From: Puniceicoccaceae bacterium
GTDB taxonomy: Bacteria; Verrucomicrobiota; Verrucomicrobiia; Opitutales; Coraliomargaritaceae
NCBI GenBank assembly: GCA_018402305.1
Contig: JAGYJE010000001.1
Span: 124,001 to 188,000 of the forward strand
Reading direction: 5' to 3'
Length of the DNA stretch: 64,000 nucleotides
The notes below the pieces were generated by a model, which saw only the letters and a list, made by a program, of their open reading frames with translations, did no database searches and was not told the DNA's origin. The translations under genes and the position numbers were made by a program. Positions 19,162 through 29,178 of the stretch are shown piece after piece. Within the stretch, counting starts at the first letter, position 1. The number at the start of each line of letters is the position of its first letter.

Positions 19162-20358
19162 ATGGATCTCGAATACTGCCAAGGTGGTGCAAGATCAGGA
19201 GTCTCTGGTGCACGTGAGCAGTGGGAAGCCTGGTTTTTAGAACTGGTCGCACCGCTATTCAATAACCCAACGGCTTGGGGTGAAACTGACTCGAAACTAT
19301 TTTCCAGTTCAGTGGCCTCACTTGAGGCATTTTCTAGAACTCTGTGCGGCATCGCTCCCTGGTGTGAATGTGAGGGACATTTCGGGCGCGCACCGACCAC
19401 TCAAGTCATTGAATCCATAGAGGCATTCTTTCTCAATAAAACGAACATTAATAAAGTATTTGGTGACGATCTCTCAGCCCAGCCTCTGGTCGAAGCAGCT
19501 CTCATTTCACAGGCGTTATTACGTGCTCCGAATTCGATCGGCAAGCACTTAAAAGGGCGGGCACGGGATAATCTAATCTTTGCACTCAGGAGATCGCGAC
19601 GTGTTAAACCTTGCTTTAATAATTGGATACTTTTTTCGGCAATGGTGGAGTGTGGACTACGTGCACTCGGTTGTGAGGATTGGGATTGCGTCCGGATCGA
19701 CTACGCCCTGCGTCAATTCGATCAGTGGTATGCAGGAGATGGACACTACAGTGACGGTCCGAATTTCGTATTTGATTACTACAATTCCTATACCATCCAT
19801 CCTATCCTCGTAGACATTGTGCGATGTTTCACTGGAGAGCGGCTTATAGAAGGTAATGAGCGGAAAATTATTGAGCGAGCGACGCGTATGGCCGGCCATT
19901 TGGAAGCTATGATTTCCCCGGAGGGAACTTTCCCCTTGATTGGGCGTTCGCTAGCCTATCGATTTGGCATCCTTCACGGTCTGGCTCAAGCTGCATTACA
20001 CGACAACCTCCCCTCGGAATTGCCCTCCGCTGCGGTACGCTGTGCCATGTCAGCAGTGATGTCTCGTTTCTTCACTGCGGATGGTTTTTTTGATGATAAG
20101 GGCCTACTTACTATTGGCTTCATCGGATCACAATCCGAAGTTGGAGAATCCTATGTCAGCCAGGGAAGTGCGTATTTTTGTGCGATGGCATTTCTCCCTC
20201 TTGGATTGCCAAAAGAACATCCATTCTGGTCGGAGCCCGATGCTCCCTGGAGTACGAAGTCTGCTTGGAATGGAGTTTTTCCAAAGAAGAAAGGCATCTC
20301 TGAGGTGAATAGTCAGCTTGCCGCCCCTAAAGCTTTGTCTCCGGCTTTTGTGGTATGA
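19162..20358 (+). CDS. DUF2264 domain-containing protein
   Basis: LEAFSRTLCGIAPWCE, YSDGPNFVFDYYNSYTIHPIL and RATRMAGHLEAMISPEGTFPLIGRSLAYRFG. Confidence 0.85.
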   Translation: MDLEYCQGGARSGVSGAREQWEAWFLELVAPLFNNPTAWGETDSKLFSSSVASLEAFSRTLCGIAPWCECEGHFGRAPTTQVIESIEAFFLNKTNINKVFGDDLSAQPLVEAALISQALLRAPNSIGKHLKGRARDNLIFALRRSRRVKPCFNNWILFSAMVECGLRALGCEDWDCVRIDYALRQFDQWYAGDGHYSDGPNFVFDYYNSYTIHPILVDIVRCFTGERLIEGNERKIIERATRMAGHLEAMISPEGTFPLIGRSLAYRFGILHGLAQAALHDNLPSELPSAAVRCAMSAVMSRFFTADGFFDDKGLLTIGFIGSQSEVGESYVSQGSAYFCAMAFLPLGLPKEHPFWSEPDAPWSTKSAWNGVFPKKKGISEVNSQLAAPKALSPAFVV

Positions 20359-20437
20359 AATGCCAGGCTTCCACTCGATGAACCGGGTGTGCTGCGTCCT
20401 TTTAGATGCGGCCTGCTTTGGGGGTGCCGTTGATAGT

Positions 20438-22834
20438 TCAAGCGGGGTGCAGTAAGTAGCTACCTCCGGATTCAGTTGGAAGAGCGAGAATGCGACCTTC
20501 CTGCTCAATGATTTTCGGGTTCGGAGAATTCTCAGTTTCAACTATCGGCAGACTGTTTGACCAGGGGTTTTCGATTCGAAAAAGGCCACCTGCCTCGCTA
20601 AGAATTTCTATGGATTGTACCGCACCATCCTTACGACTGGCGGACAGCAGAAAAGCACCTTCTGCGCGCAAAGTTTGAAAGCTAGCATCCTGGCAAAGAG
20701 GCAATCCCGGAAATAAGCGGATGTATCCCTCCCAGCTTTGCAGAAGCATCTCCTGTATGGCACCCACGATGCCGAGAGATTCCGACCAGGCACCGACGTG
20801 GCCGTAGTTACCCACGGACATTGCCCAGAGAAGCCCGTTGTCATGAGTCCAGCGATCAAGTAGTGACACGGTGGGAAGAAAATCACGGTCGGGAATAAAA
20901 CGGCGGGTGCGGAGAGCCTGAATGATTTGAAAGGCGAGCTTGCCAGGATACCAGCGGTAACTTTCACTGTCGGGATCGAGGAAGGCTGGTTGTGCGCTTG
21001 GATCATCCGAAATTTCGCCGCCGTCAAAGCAGTAGAGTTCAGGAGCCAGATCGAGACTTAGTTTCGTTGCTTCTGCGGGAAGGCGGACGAGAATATGACT
21101 CCAGGTTTCAATCAAATCGGGATCGACTCCAAGCACCTTTGCCGCTCCAACCGCAATGTGCAGGCAATAGCGGGCATGGCGAAGAATCTGTGGACGATCC
21201 ATGAAATCCTCCGACTTGCCGGAGAATCCGTCCTCCCCCTGATTTGAGGGAAAGGCATGGTAGAGACCGTCCGCACCTAACTGTAGAAAGTCAGTATAAA
21301 ATAGAGCACAGTCGCGAAGCACCGGATATCCGGTTTTAACCAGCCAATCATGATTCTGAGTGTATTGAAAACGCCACCAATACCGGTTTGCCGCCCATCC
21401 CGTCATGTAGGCCATGCGGCCCATGGGGACAGCACCCAGAGGGTCATCGGACGGATGTGTGGCGAACCCGCTAAGCTGAATAAATAGGCCACGGCAGCCA
21501 TAGTAGTCCCGTGCGATCTTTCGGCCGATTGGGAGAAAGAAATCCATTGCTCTAAAGTAGGCGTCGCCGATTTCCGGATGGTTGGCTGCGTAGTCTCCAA
21601 GAAAGATCGACTGTAAATTATAATTCGTATGGTAGTCGCCATGCCAAAGAGAATAATCACCAAGCGTGCTAGGTAGGAAAAGGCCCGGAGGTACCGTGTC
21701 TGCCCGATAGGTAGAACGCTTGGCATGAAGCGATGCAGTCCACAAATCCTGGAGACGCGTCTCGGCGAGCGTCAGGCTGGAACGTTCCCAGAATTTTTGT
21801 GCTTCGTTACGGGAGGAAGAGCGCCAACCCGAAAAGCTTCCCTTCGCCATCGTCGGAAGTCTGGTAGCGGTGCCTTCGGGATCGGAACTTGTCGAAACGC
21901 CTATGGCAAGCGTTCCTTCCTCGGCATCGGGAAGCAAGTGAAGCATGGCACCCCCCATCGCTTCGGATGTAAGCGGCTCTATTTGCAGTCCTTCTGTAGA
22001 GAGCGGAGCCATCGCACATTGGAATCCATTTTGGAAAACAGTGTCTGCAGGGAAATGTTGGACGATCGCGCCATTTTCGATCAAAACCGGCGGCAGGGGA
22101 CTTGCCTTGGGGCCGGCTTTGGATCGAATGCCGGGATGCCGGTGTTGTGCAAAATGCGCTTCCCCGGCTTTTGCGATTGTCGGGTCGTTCCATCGGTAGA
22201 GTCGAAACCAGACGGGCTGGGCTGGGCCCACGCCTTTAAAGTCGCCGGTCGTACGCGTCAATTCATTCCAGCCCTCAAGCTTCCACTTCAGGCAAAAAAC
22301 ATTATCCAATGCAGCAATAAAGCAGACGAGGGATAGGTGCAGGCCACCCTTCCAGCGGCATTCCACGGTGATCTCTGCCGATTCAATATCAAGCGTCTGG
22401 TTGATTTCCAAGCCCTGTGCATCGGAAGGAAGTCGCATCGCAAGTTCACCCACGGGTTTGGGACATGGGTAAGGAAAGGCTTTATAGCTTGGGGGATTGC
22501 CCTGGCAAATCTCCCGCATCCGGGCCTCGTTGCTACTACCGTTTTTGGCATGGACGGGACCTCCGTAGGGTCCGCACTCCCAGCCTTCGACTTCGATGCC
22601 CCGACGCACCTCGTCGATATGTGCCGGTTTTGGATCCTGACTACAATCATGCCTTCGATCCCATACATCACCTTTACCGAAGCGAAAGCGGATTTCATCC
22701 GCTGCTTGATAAACACTGACTGAAAGGTCGCCGTTTCCAAGTATCAGGCCATCCTGAGGAACAAGTAACAGGCGATTAATCACGATTTTATTCATAGTGG
22801 AAATAGGTTGATATTGAGTGTTAAAGATCTTCAT
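20438..22834 (-). CDS. GH95-like (alpha-L-fucosidase-like) six-hairpin glycosidase
   Basis: LILGNGDLSVSVYQAADEIRFRFGKGDVWDRR and SLWHGDYHTNYNLQS; barrel segments NQGEDGF..K; alternative start MNKIV at 22795. Confidence 0.7.
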   Translation of the reverse strand: MKIFNTQYQPISTMNKIVINRLLLVPQDGLILGNGDLSVSVYQAADEIRFRFGKGDVWDRRHDCSQDPKPAHIDEVRRGIEVEGWECGPYGGPVHAKNGSSNEARMREICQGNPPSYKAFPYPCPKPVGELAMRLPSDAQGLEINQTLDIESAEITVECRWKGGLHLSLVCFIAALDNVFCLKWKLEGWNELTRTTGDFKGVGPAQPVWFRLYRWNDPTIAKAGEAHFAQHRHPGIRSKAGPKASPLPPVLIENGAIVQHFPADTVFQNGFQCAMAPLSTEGLQIEPLTSEAMGGAMLHLLPDAEEGTLAIGVSTSSDPEGTATRLPTMAKGSFSGWRSSSRNEAQKFWERSSLTLAETRLQDLWTASLHAKRSTYRADTVPPGLFLPSTLGDYSLWHGDYHTNYNLQSIFLGDYAANHPEIGDAYFRAMDFFLPIGRKIARDYYGCRGLFIQLSGFATHPSDDPLGAVPMGRMAYMTGWAANRYWWRFQYTQNHDWLVKTGYPVLRDCALFYTDFLQLGADGLYHAFPSNQGEDGFSGKSEDFMDRPQILRHARYCLHIAVGAAKVLGVDPDLIETWSHILVRLPAEATKLSLDLAPELYCFDGGEISDDPSAQPAFLDPDSESYRWYPGKLAFQIIQALRTRRFIPDRDFLPTVSLLDRWTHDNGLLWAMSVGNYGHVGAWSESLGIVGAIQEMLLQSWEGYIRLFPGLPLCQDASFQTLRAEGAFLLSASRKDGAVQSIEILSEAGGLFRIENPWSNSLPIVETENSPNPKIIEQEGRILALPTESGGSYLLHPA

Positions 22835-23173
22835 TTAAGCTTATTTATAATTAGTTATACATTTTTATAATACCTAAGTAATAAAACGTTAAACTAATGC
22901 TTTTCAGGTAAGCAATTCGATGAAATTTGAATTCAATATCACCGTCGGAACTCGTTTCATTGCTACTTGTCAATGCTGATCACGAAAACAGATAAAATTA
23001 ATTAAGACGTATGAATGTAGCCGACAGAGGGTTTTTTTACGAGTTGACGAGCACCTCCAGGATTAAATCGGCAGTCGAAGATCGCTTTTTAAAAGTATAA
23101 TAAATAAGTTTCAAAATTACAATATCCGTAATCGATCTACGCCGCTATACTGGCAATTCCATCAGTAAAAATC

Positions 23174-26100
23174 ATGTATAGATCCCATTTAACTTCCTGC
23201 ATCGTCACGCTTGTTCTCGTCATGGCTTGCCACTTAAATGCACAGGCAATCCTCGAAGAGCTCCTGAGAGACGACTTCGACCGTTACAATTCGCAGACAT
23301 GGGGCACCGCTCCTGTCGGCGCCGAGATCGTCTTTCGCAATCAACTGAATCAAACGAATGGCTCCATTCGGATGAATCCGCGGGCCGGGGGATGCTACAT
23401 TATTAGTGACGAGATGTTCAGGGAAGCTTCAATGGAGTTTGAAGTTAAGGTGAATTCGTTAAGCACGGATTCGACGAATTTCTATTATTTCGGGTTTCAC
23501 AACACACAGCCGTGGACGCGCGATCTCCTTTGGTTGGTTGTCCAGGACAGTTCAATCAAATTGCAGGCGAGGGAGAACGGCGGAGCCTTTTTTGAGCAGC
23601 AAATCGGCAATATCCCCTTTGACCGATGGGTCAAATTCGTTATAAGTCGCAAAGGGAAACAGGTTGTGGTCGAAATGGACGGCAGAGCCGTTCTCGACCT
23701 AAAGAGGCCGGAGTTCTCAGATTCACCAATGTCTGCGTTTTTTGGTGCAAACACAATTTCTGGATCGAAGCGCGCTGATCTGCAAGTGGACAGTGTTCAG
23801 GTTAACGGGGATCCTGCATTGCAAGCTGCGGCTTTACGGGAGACACGGCTGATCAGCGAAGAAGAAAAGGTTATAGCGAGCCGGTCACAGTCTGTTTCCG
23901 GTGGCGACTGGGAGGTTGTTATGCACGACGGGGAAATTCGTCTCTCGAACCCTGAAGCGTCCTACGCGTTCTCTTTGCTGGAGGGAATTCAGTGGAGTGC
24001 GGTGGACCGCCGCGAAGGTGATGGCAGCGTCCCTGCCATCAGTCCGGGAACCGCCTGTCCGCTGTATGTCTTGAGGGCGGGAGATCAGAATCTTGATTCC
24101 AGGGACTTTCCTCTGGAGGAGGTTTCCGTTTCACCGGGCAAGCCACGCTTTGAGGTCGTTCAGTATGATCCGACTTCAGGACTCTCCACTCGCTTCGAGG
24201 CGGAGCTTCGCGACGACTCCAGTTTGGGTCTTTCCCTTGAGGTGACAAACCGAAGTGGCGTGGAGCAGGTCTTGCAGACAACATTCCCGGTTCTTCAGAA
24301 TATCGAGATCGACGGCAAATTGGATAATTTGAACTACTTTTTTCCCTGGCGGGGAGGGTTGCTGGGAACGGTGGCTTCAAGCTTGGCGACAGAGTATGGA
24401 GGACTGGGTTGGATGCAGGTTATGGCAGTATTTAATTCGGAAGCCCGCAGCGGAATCTTTTTCTATCCGGAGGATGCCACCGGCACTACCAAGGGTCTGA
24501 TGCTTAAGAAGGCTTTTCCCGGAAGTGAGGATAGGGTTAACTTCAGCGAAGTTCTCTATCCCGAAGAAATGCCCAGTATAAATCTGGCTCCCTCTAGCGG
24601 GATGGGCATGGCGGTTTACTACAAGAGGCAAGCTCTGCAGCCGGGGGGGGCCATTGCCTTCCCGACCACCCGACTGAAGGCGTATGACGGTGACTGGCGC
24701 GAGCCTTTGGACGAGTATGTCGCGTGGACACGGGAGTGGTACCGACCGGTCAAGGTGCCTCGTTGGTTCAAAGAGAGTTACACTTTTTTGAATCAGCATC
24801 CCCAGTCCTATTACGACAACGAAAAGGACGAGTATATTGGGGCGAGGGCGTTGGTTGGATCGGAGCATGTGGTGCAATGGGCTTTCTGGGAGAGCTTGAA
24901 AGTGCCTCATGTCGGACCCAATTACAATGGGCACCCAGAATACCAACCGGGAGACTTTGTTCCATCTATCCACCGAGGCGGTCTTGCTACCTTTAATGCC
25001 GAGATCGCAGCGTATCGGGCGAAGGGAACCCGGTTTGTTCCCTATATTAATTATCGTTTTTGCTTGCGGGCCAGTGAAGTCGGCACCCAGCACACAGACT
25101 GGGCTGCGATCAGGAAGCCGGGAGGCGATTATATCTGGTCTCCTTGGCCGGAGGAGAATCTAAACATGTGTTTTTATGATCAAGATAAGTGGGCTGCCTT
25201 CATCGCCAGCACGACACAGAGGTTGGTTCGGGATACCGGGATGAGCGGGATCTATCTTGACGAGTTGCCGCTTCAGCACGCCTGCTTCAATCCCGCCCAC
25301 AGGCATTTGCAGAACGGCAGCCCGACCTCCAAGCAAGACATGGCGGAAAGCCTGACCATGGTCCGGGATGCCATGAAAGCGGCCGATCCTCAAGCGGTTC
25401 TGTGGACCGAGCATGTGGGGAGTGATTATATGTCTCAGTTTATCGACGGATCCTGGACGCAGACCTACTGCCGGGCTTTTCCCTTCACGGAGAAATACTT
25501 CGATGCCAACCGACTGGTCTATTTCCGTTTTCTTTTCCCCTCGGTCAAGTTGGCTGAATGGGGAAGTAGTGAGCGGCACATCAACCGCTACTTTTTTAAT
25601 GGGATGGGATGGGATTTCGGCACGGGAGACCGTGCGCTCTCCAGAGTCTTGGGTAATATTTTGAAAGCCAATTCGGATGCCATTCAGACAATGACTCCCG
25701 AGCCTTTGGTGCCGACCAGCCATCCCGGTCTCCTCGCCAATCGCTTTGATGCACCCGGTAAAATCGTTTACACCTTGTATAACGTGCATGATCAAGGGAT
25801 CACCGCGTTCATTTCCGAACCAGCTCCTTTCGAAGGGCATTATGTTGAATTGGTCGACGATGTGGAGATCAGTCCAGACGGGACCGGTCAGATGCAACTA
25901 ACGATGGCTCCGGAGACAGTCAAAGCAGTCGTCTTACTCAGAAACATCCTCGAAGTCTCCCAGACAGGCGGCAAGGTGGTTGTGAGTGTGCCGGAGGAAT
26001 TTGCCAGCAGTGAATTACTAGTCTACGCCGACGTGGATGATTCGCACTTGCTCTCTTCGAAGGGAATAGCCATGAGCTTGAATGATGGCAGCGCAGAGTT

Positions 26101-26209
26101 TACAGTTGAGCAAACATTTGACTTCCATCCCCGACGACTGATCATCAAATTGCAGGAAGATGGCTATCTTCAGGATCAGCGTGTTCTCGTAATCAGTCCG
26201 GCTGGATAA
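23174..26209 (+). CDS. Secreted DUF6259-like protein with N-terminal LamG-like domain
   Basis: Signal peptide; LLRDDFDRYNSQTWG; TIM-barrel-like AAYRAKGTRFVPYINYRFC...DTGMSGIYLDELP. Confidence 0.6.
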   Translation: MYRSHLTSCIVTLVLVMACHLNAQAILEELLRDDFDRYNSQTWGTAPVGAEIVFRNQLNQTNGSIRMNPRAGGCYIISDEMFREASMEFEVKVNSLSTDSTNFYYFGFHNTQPWTRDLLWLVVQDSSIKLQARENGGAFFEQQIGNIPFDRWVKFVISRKGKQVVVEMDGRAVLDLKRPEFSDSPMSAFFGANTISGSKRADLQVDSVQVNGDPALQAAALRETRLISEEEKVIASRSQSVSGGDWEVVMHDGEIRLSNPEASYAFSLLEGIQWSAVDRREGDGSVPAISPGTACPLYVLRAGDQNLDSRDFPLEEVSVSPGKPRFEVVQYDPTSGLSTRFEAELRDDSSLGLSLEVTNRSGVEQVLQTTFPVLQNIEIDGKLDNLNYFFPWRGGLLGTVASSLATEYGGLGWMQVMAVFNSEARSGIFFYPEDATGTTKGLMLKKAFPGSEDRVNFSEVLYPEEMPSINLAPSSGMGMAVYYKRQALQPGGAIAFPTTRLKAYDGDWREPLDEYVAWTREWYRPVKVPRWFKESYTFLNQHPQSYYDNEKDEYIGARALVGSEHVVQWAFWESLKVPHVGPNYNGHPEYQPGDFVPSIHRGGLATFNAEIAAYRAKGTRFVPYINYRFCLRASEVGTQHTDWAAIRKPGGDYIWSPWPEENLNMCFYDQDKWAAFIASTTQRLVRDTGMSGIYLDELPLQHACFNPAHRHLQNGSPTSKQDMAESLTMVRDAMKAADPQAVLWTEHVGSDYMSQFIDGSWTQTYCRAFPFTEKYFDANRLVYFRFLFPSVKLAEWGSSERHINRYFFNGMGWDFGTGDRALSRVLGNILKANSDAIQTMTPEPLVPTSHPGLLANRFDAPGKIVYTLYNVHDQGITAFISEPAPFEGHYVELVDDVEISPDGTGQMQLTMAPETVKAVVLLRNILEVSQTGGKVVVSVPEEFASSELLVYADVDDSHLLSSKGIAMSLNDGSAEFTVEQTFDFHPRRLIIKLQEDGYLQDQRVLVISPAG

Positions 26210-26262
26210 TTCTAATGGGTATTCATTCACTGTATCATTAAAGGAAGGGTCGATCAAAGCTT

Positions 26263-26934
26263 ATGAGAATTCGATCTTCGACTAAAAGTGCCGCCTTCAC
26301 GCTACTGGAGCTGCTTGTGGTGATTGCAGTTATTGCTATTCTGTCCGCGATTCTTATCCCTGCCATCAAAGGTGCAAGGGAAAGAGCCAATGAGGCGACA
26401 TGCCTTGCCAACTTGCGGCAGTGCGGCACGCTCATTCTCATGTATGCCGCTGACGCAAATGGCCGGATGCCAGCCTCGGGGCCTGATGGTAGTTGGGATG
26501 ACGAATTGCTGAGGAACGGCCTTATATCGGACTTTTCTCTGACGCGTCAGGGCTGTCCTGAACACCGTGAAACGCTCTCCGCTACCTACGGCTATAATTA
26601 CATGCAGCTGGGGAATGCCCAATCGCCCCAGATCGGAAGTCGTCCGGTCCTTCAGATTGAAAATCCTTCAGAGACAATTATGGTAGCCGACGGTCATAAT
26701 CTTCCTTCGACCACATGGCCACATCTCGTGTATTGGGAGGATTCTTTTTGGACAGGAGACAGGGCACCACTTGGGCACCGGGAAGGTATTAATGTAGTCT
26801 GGGCAGATGGGCATGCCAGTTGGATATCGATCGATAAGGTCTACCCCATGCCACCTCAAAAACTGCCCGACCTGACGCAAGGGTACAACCTTCCCGTGCC
26901 CTACCACTTTGCCCGGATCAAAACAGCCCCGTGA
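26263..26934 (+). CDS. Prepilin-type N-terminal cleavage/methylation protein with H-X9-DG motif
   Basis: AAFTLLELLVVIAVIAILSAILIPAIKGARERANEATCLANLRQCG; GHREGINVVWADGHASWI. Confidence 0.93.
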   Translation: MRIRSSTKSAAFTLLELLVVIAVIAILSAILIPAIKGARERANEATCLANLRQCGTLILMYAADANGRMPASGPDGSWDDELLRNGLISDFSLTRQGCPEHRETLSATYGYNYMQLGNAQSPQIGSRPVLQIENPSETIMVADGHNLPSTTWPHLVYWEDSFWTGDRAPLGHREGINVVWADGHASWISIDKVYPMPPQKLPDLTQGYNLPVPYHFARIKTAP

Positions 26935-26952
26935 CAAGAATACTAGCTGTAA

Positions 26953-28128
26953 CTATTGCTCTTTTCTGCTTTTTTCATTATGCAAATATTTCGCGGCCCA
27001 TCTGCGCGGTGTCGTGCCAGTGGCTTTGACAAAGGTGTTATTGAAATAATTTGGTGAGCTAAACCCGCAGGCTGCGGCCACTTTCTTCGCAGGAAAATTC
27101 CCACTGCGGAGTAGAGATTTAGCTTTTTCGATACGACTTCGGTTTATTTCCTTAATGATCGAGCGGTTGAGGTGCTGCCGAAAAAGCTGGCTTAGTATTG
27201 TTGACGAAAGTTCGACATGGGCTGCGACTTCACCAACACTGATTGACTTATCCAGATTATCCTCGATGAAGCGGATGGCTCGTGCGACTCGAATATCCGG
27301 AACCGCGACCGAATTCGTGCTTTGTCGTACCACGATTTCTATGGGTGCCAGAACCTTGACCGCACTTTTGTGTGCTTTTCCGTTCATTACTTTATCTAAA
27401 AGTTTGCCACCTTCGTAGCCCAGCCCAGAGATGCCGACTCGGATACTGGAGAGCGGTACGGGTGCGTAATCGCAGATCATTTCCTGATTGTCAGTTCCGA
27501 GCACTGACACTTCTTCAGGAACGTGAAGGCCAAGTGCGAGTGCACAGCTGATAACATGCACACTGGTTACATCGGCTGGTACGTAGACAGCCACTGGCTT
27601 TTTTGCCCGCTTAAGTGCAAGTTCAATCGGATGTTGCATATTGGCACGGGAAAGTGATTCGCCGATCCATACAGATTCAACAGTATTTCCTTTGGTCTCA
27701 ACCGTATCAACAAAACTCCGGATTCGCTCGCGAAAGAACGTACGTCGTTTCTTACCCACCGTCAGGAAGTTTTTATAACCAAGGCCCAAAAAGTAATCAG
27801 CGGCCAAGCGACCGCATTCATGGTCGTTGATCATGACTCTTGGAAAGCCTGCTAAAAGGCCTTCATCGCTGTTGTTCAGAACAACGGTTGGCACTTTCAT
27901 CTTTTTGATGATTTCCGCCGCTTTTCTTTCTGGCCCGATCATGCAAAGAATGCCATCCACCTTGAGTGACTCGCTCGACCATTGGTGAACCATGGCAAAA
28001 TCAAAGATCACCGACCAGCGATTTTCTTTTGCGAATCGAGCAAATCCGGTCAGGATTCTCTGGTCATACCAACCCAGATAGACGGCTACTGTTTTGCATG
28101 TTTTTTCTTTGGATCCAGTCTGTTTCAC
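26953..28128 (-). CDS. XylR-type AraC-family transcriptional regulator
   Basis: VLGTDNQEMICDYAPVPLSSIRVGISGLGYEGGKLLDKVMNG plus C-terminal HTH KKVAAACGFSSPNYFNNTFVKATGTTPRRW. Confidence 0.93.
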   Translation of the reverse strand: MKQTGSKEKTCKTVAVYLGWYDQRILTGFARFAKENRWSVIFDFAMVHQWSSESLKVDGILCMIGPERKAAEIIKKMKVPTVVLNNSDEGLLAGFPRVMINDHECGRLAADYFLGLGYKNFLTVGKKRRTFFRERIRSFVDTVETKGNTVESVWIGESLSRANMQHPIELALKRAKKPVAVYVPADVTSVHVISCALALGLHVPEEVSVLGTDNQEMICDYAPVPLSSIRVGISGLGYEGGKLLDKVMNGKAHKSAVKVLAPIEIVVRQSTNSVAVPDIRVARAIRFIEDNLDKSISVGEVAAHVELSSTILSQLFRQHLNRSIIKEINRSRIEKAKSLLRSGNFPAKKVAAACGFSSPNYFNNTFVKATGTTPRRWAAKYLHNEKSRKEQ

Positions 28129-28330
28129 AGGTTTAACTATTTCGTGAATCGTAAAAATAACAACGGAAATGTATTAACTTTGCCTCTGCAAAAATGCAAC
28201 AATCTTTCTTATAAAGTGCAATAGCTGAGATCTCAAACGAGTGTTATCATGCTAAGAGTTATCGTATAGTATTGGGTCGCTTAATGCCTTTTATACAAAT
28301 ATTCAATACAAACCAAAAATACAAAACCTA

Positions 28331-29083
28331 ATGAACGAAAAATCATTCAATCGAGCCATCTTTTTCTCACATAATGTCAGAGTATTCAGTGTAGTTTCAC
28401 TCTCTATCTTGATAGTCCAAGTCCTCACACTCGCGGGTCAAACCGAGGGGCGCGACAAAGTTCTGCTTGACTGGTCATTTGATTCGGCCTTCGGCCAGCG
28501 TCTAATCGGCAAGGCGGATGGTGTCATTGCCCTGCCGATTGGACTCGGCGGTGACGCCCTTGCCTCGGAAACGGCCGGGCCTTCCGCCAATGAAGAAGCA
28601 TGGCAGTTTCATGTTATCCCGGATGGAGAGAGTGGGGGCTTGGAAACCTTCCTGGAGTCTGGCATCGAATCTTTTTCATTAGGAGTAGTCTTTAAGCCGA
28701 AGGAGGCAAGCGTGCCGGAGCACGTTCAGTATTTAGCTGGGATCAGCGATCGGGCCTTTCTTAGGATAACCGAAGCCAATATGTTGGAGGCGGGTCTTCG
28801 TGGCACTGACGATGTGTGGGTGCAGGTGCGATTCCCCTTGTATAAGATTCGGCCGCTCAACCAGTGGATCCAGGTGGAAGTGCGCTATGAGAGCCAAGAG
28901 CTTTCCCTCATTGTTAATGGTCAAGTTGAAGATAGCTTGACTCTCAAACATTATAGAATTTTCAGCGGTGCACGCTTTGTAGTCGCAACCTGTCCATGGG
29001 ATTCCTCGACCGGGCATTTTGTGGGTTCAATCGCTTCTCTAAAGCTTGCGATGATCGACGAATCATCTGGGTCGTCACGCTAA
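28331..29083 (+). CDS. Secreted LamG-like hypothetical protein
   Basis: Signal-like N-terminus; VLLDWSFDSAFGQRL...LNQWIQVEVRYESQELSLIVNGQ. Confidence 0.55.
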   Translation: MNEKSFNRAIFFSHNVRVFSVVSLSILIVQVLTLAGQTEGRDKVLLDWSFDSAFGQRLIGKADGVIALPIGLGGDALASETAGPSANEEAWQFHVIPDGESGGLETFLESGIESFSLGVVFKPKEASVPEHVQYLAGISDRAFLRITEANMLEAGLRGTDDVWVQVRFPLYKIRPLNQWIQVEVRYESQELSLIVNGQVEDSLTLKHYRIFSGARFVVATCPWDSSTGHFVGSIASLKLAMIDESSGSSR

Positions 29084-29178
29084 GAGTTTGCCGTAAGCGA
29101 CTGATGACCGGCGGTGTGGGTCGCATTTTGGTTTGTTGTCTATTAACCGGTTACAGGGGGATTTTACCCCAGCAGCTT

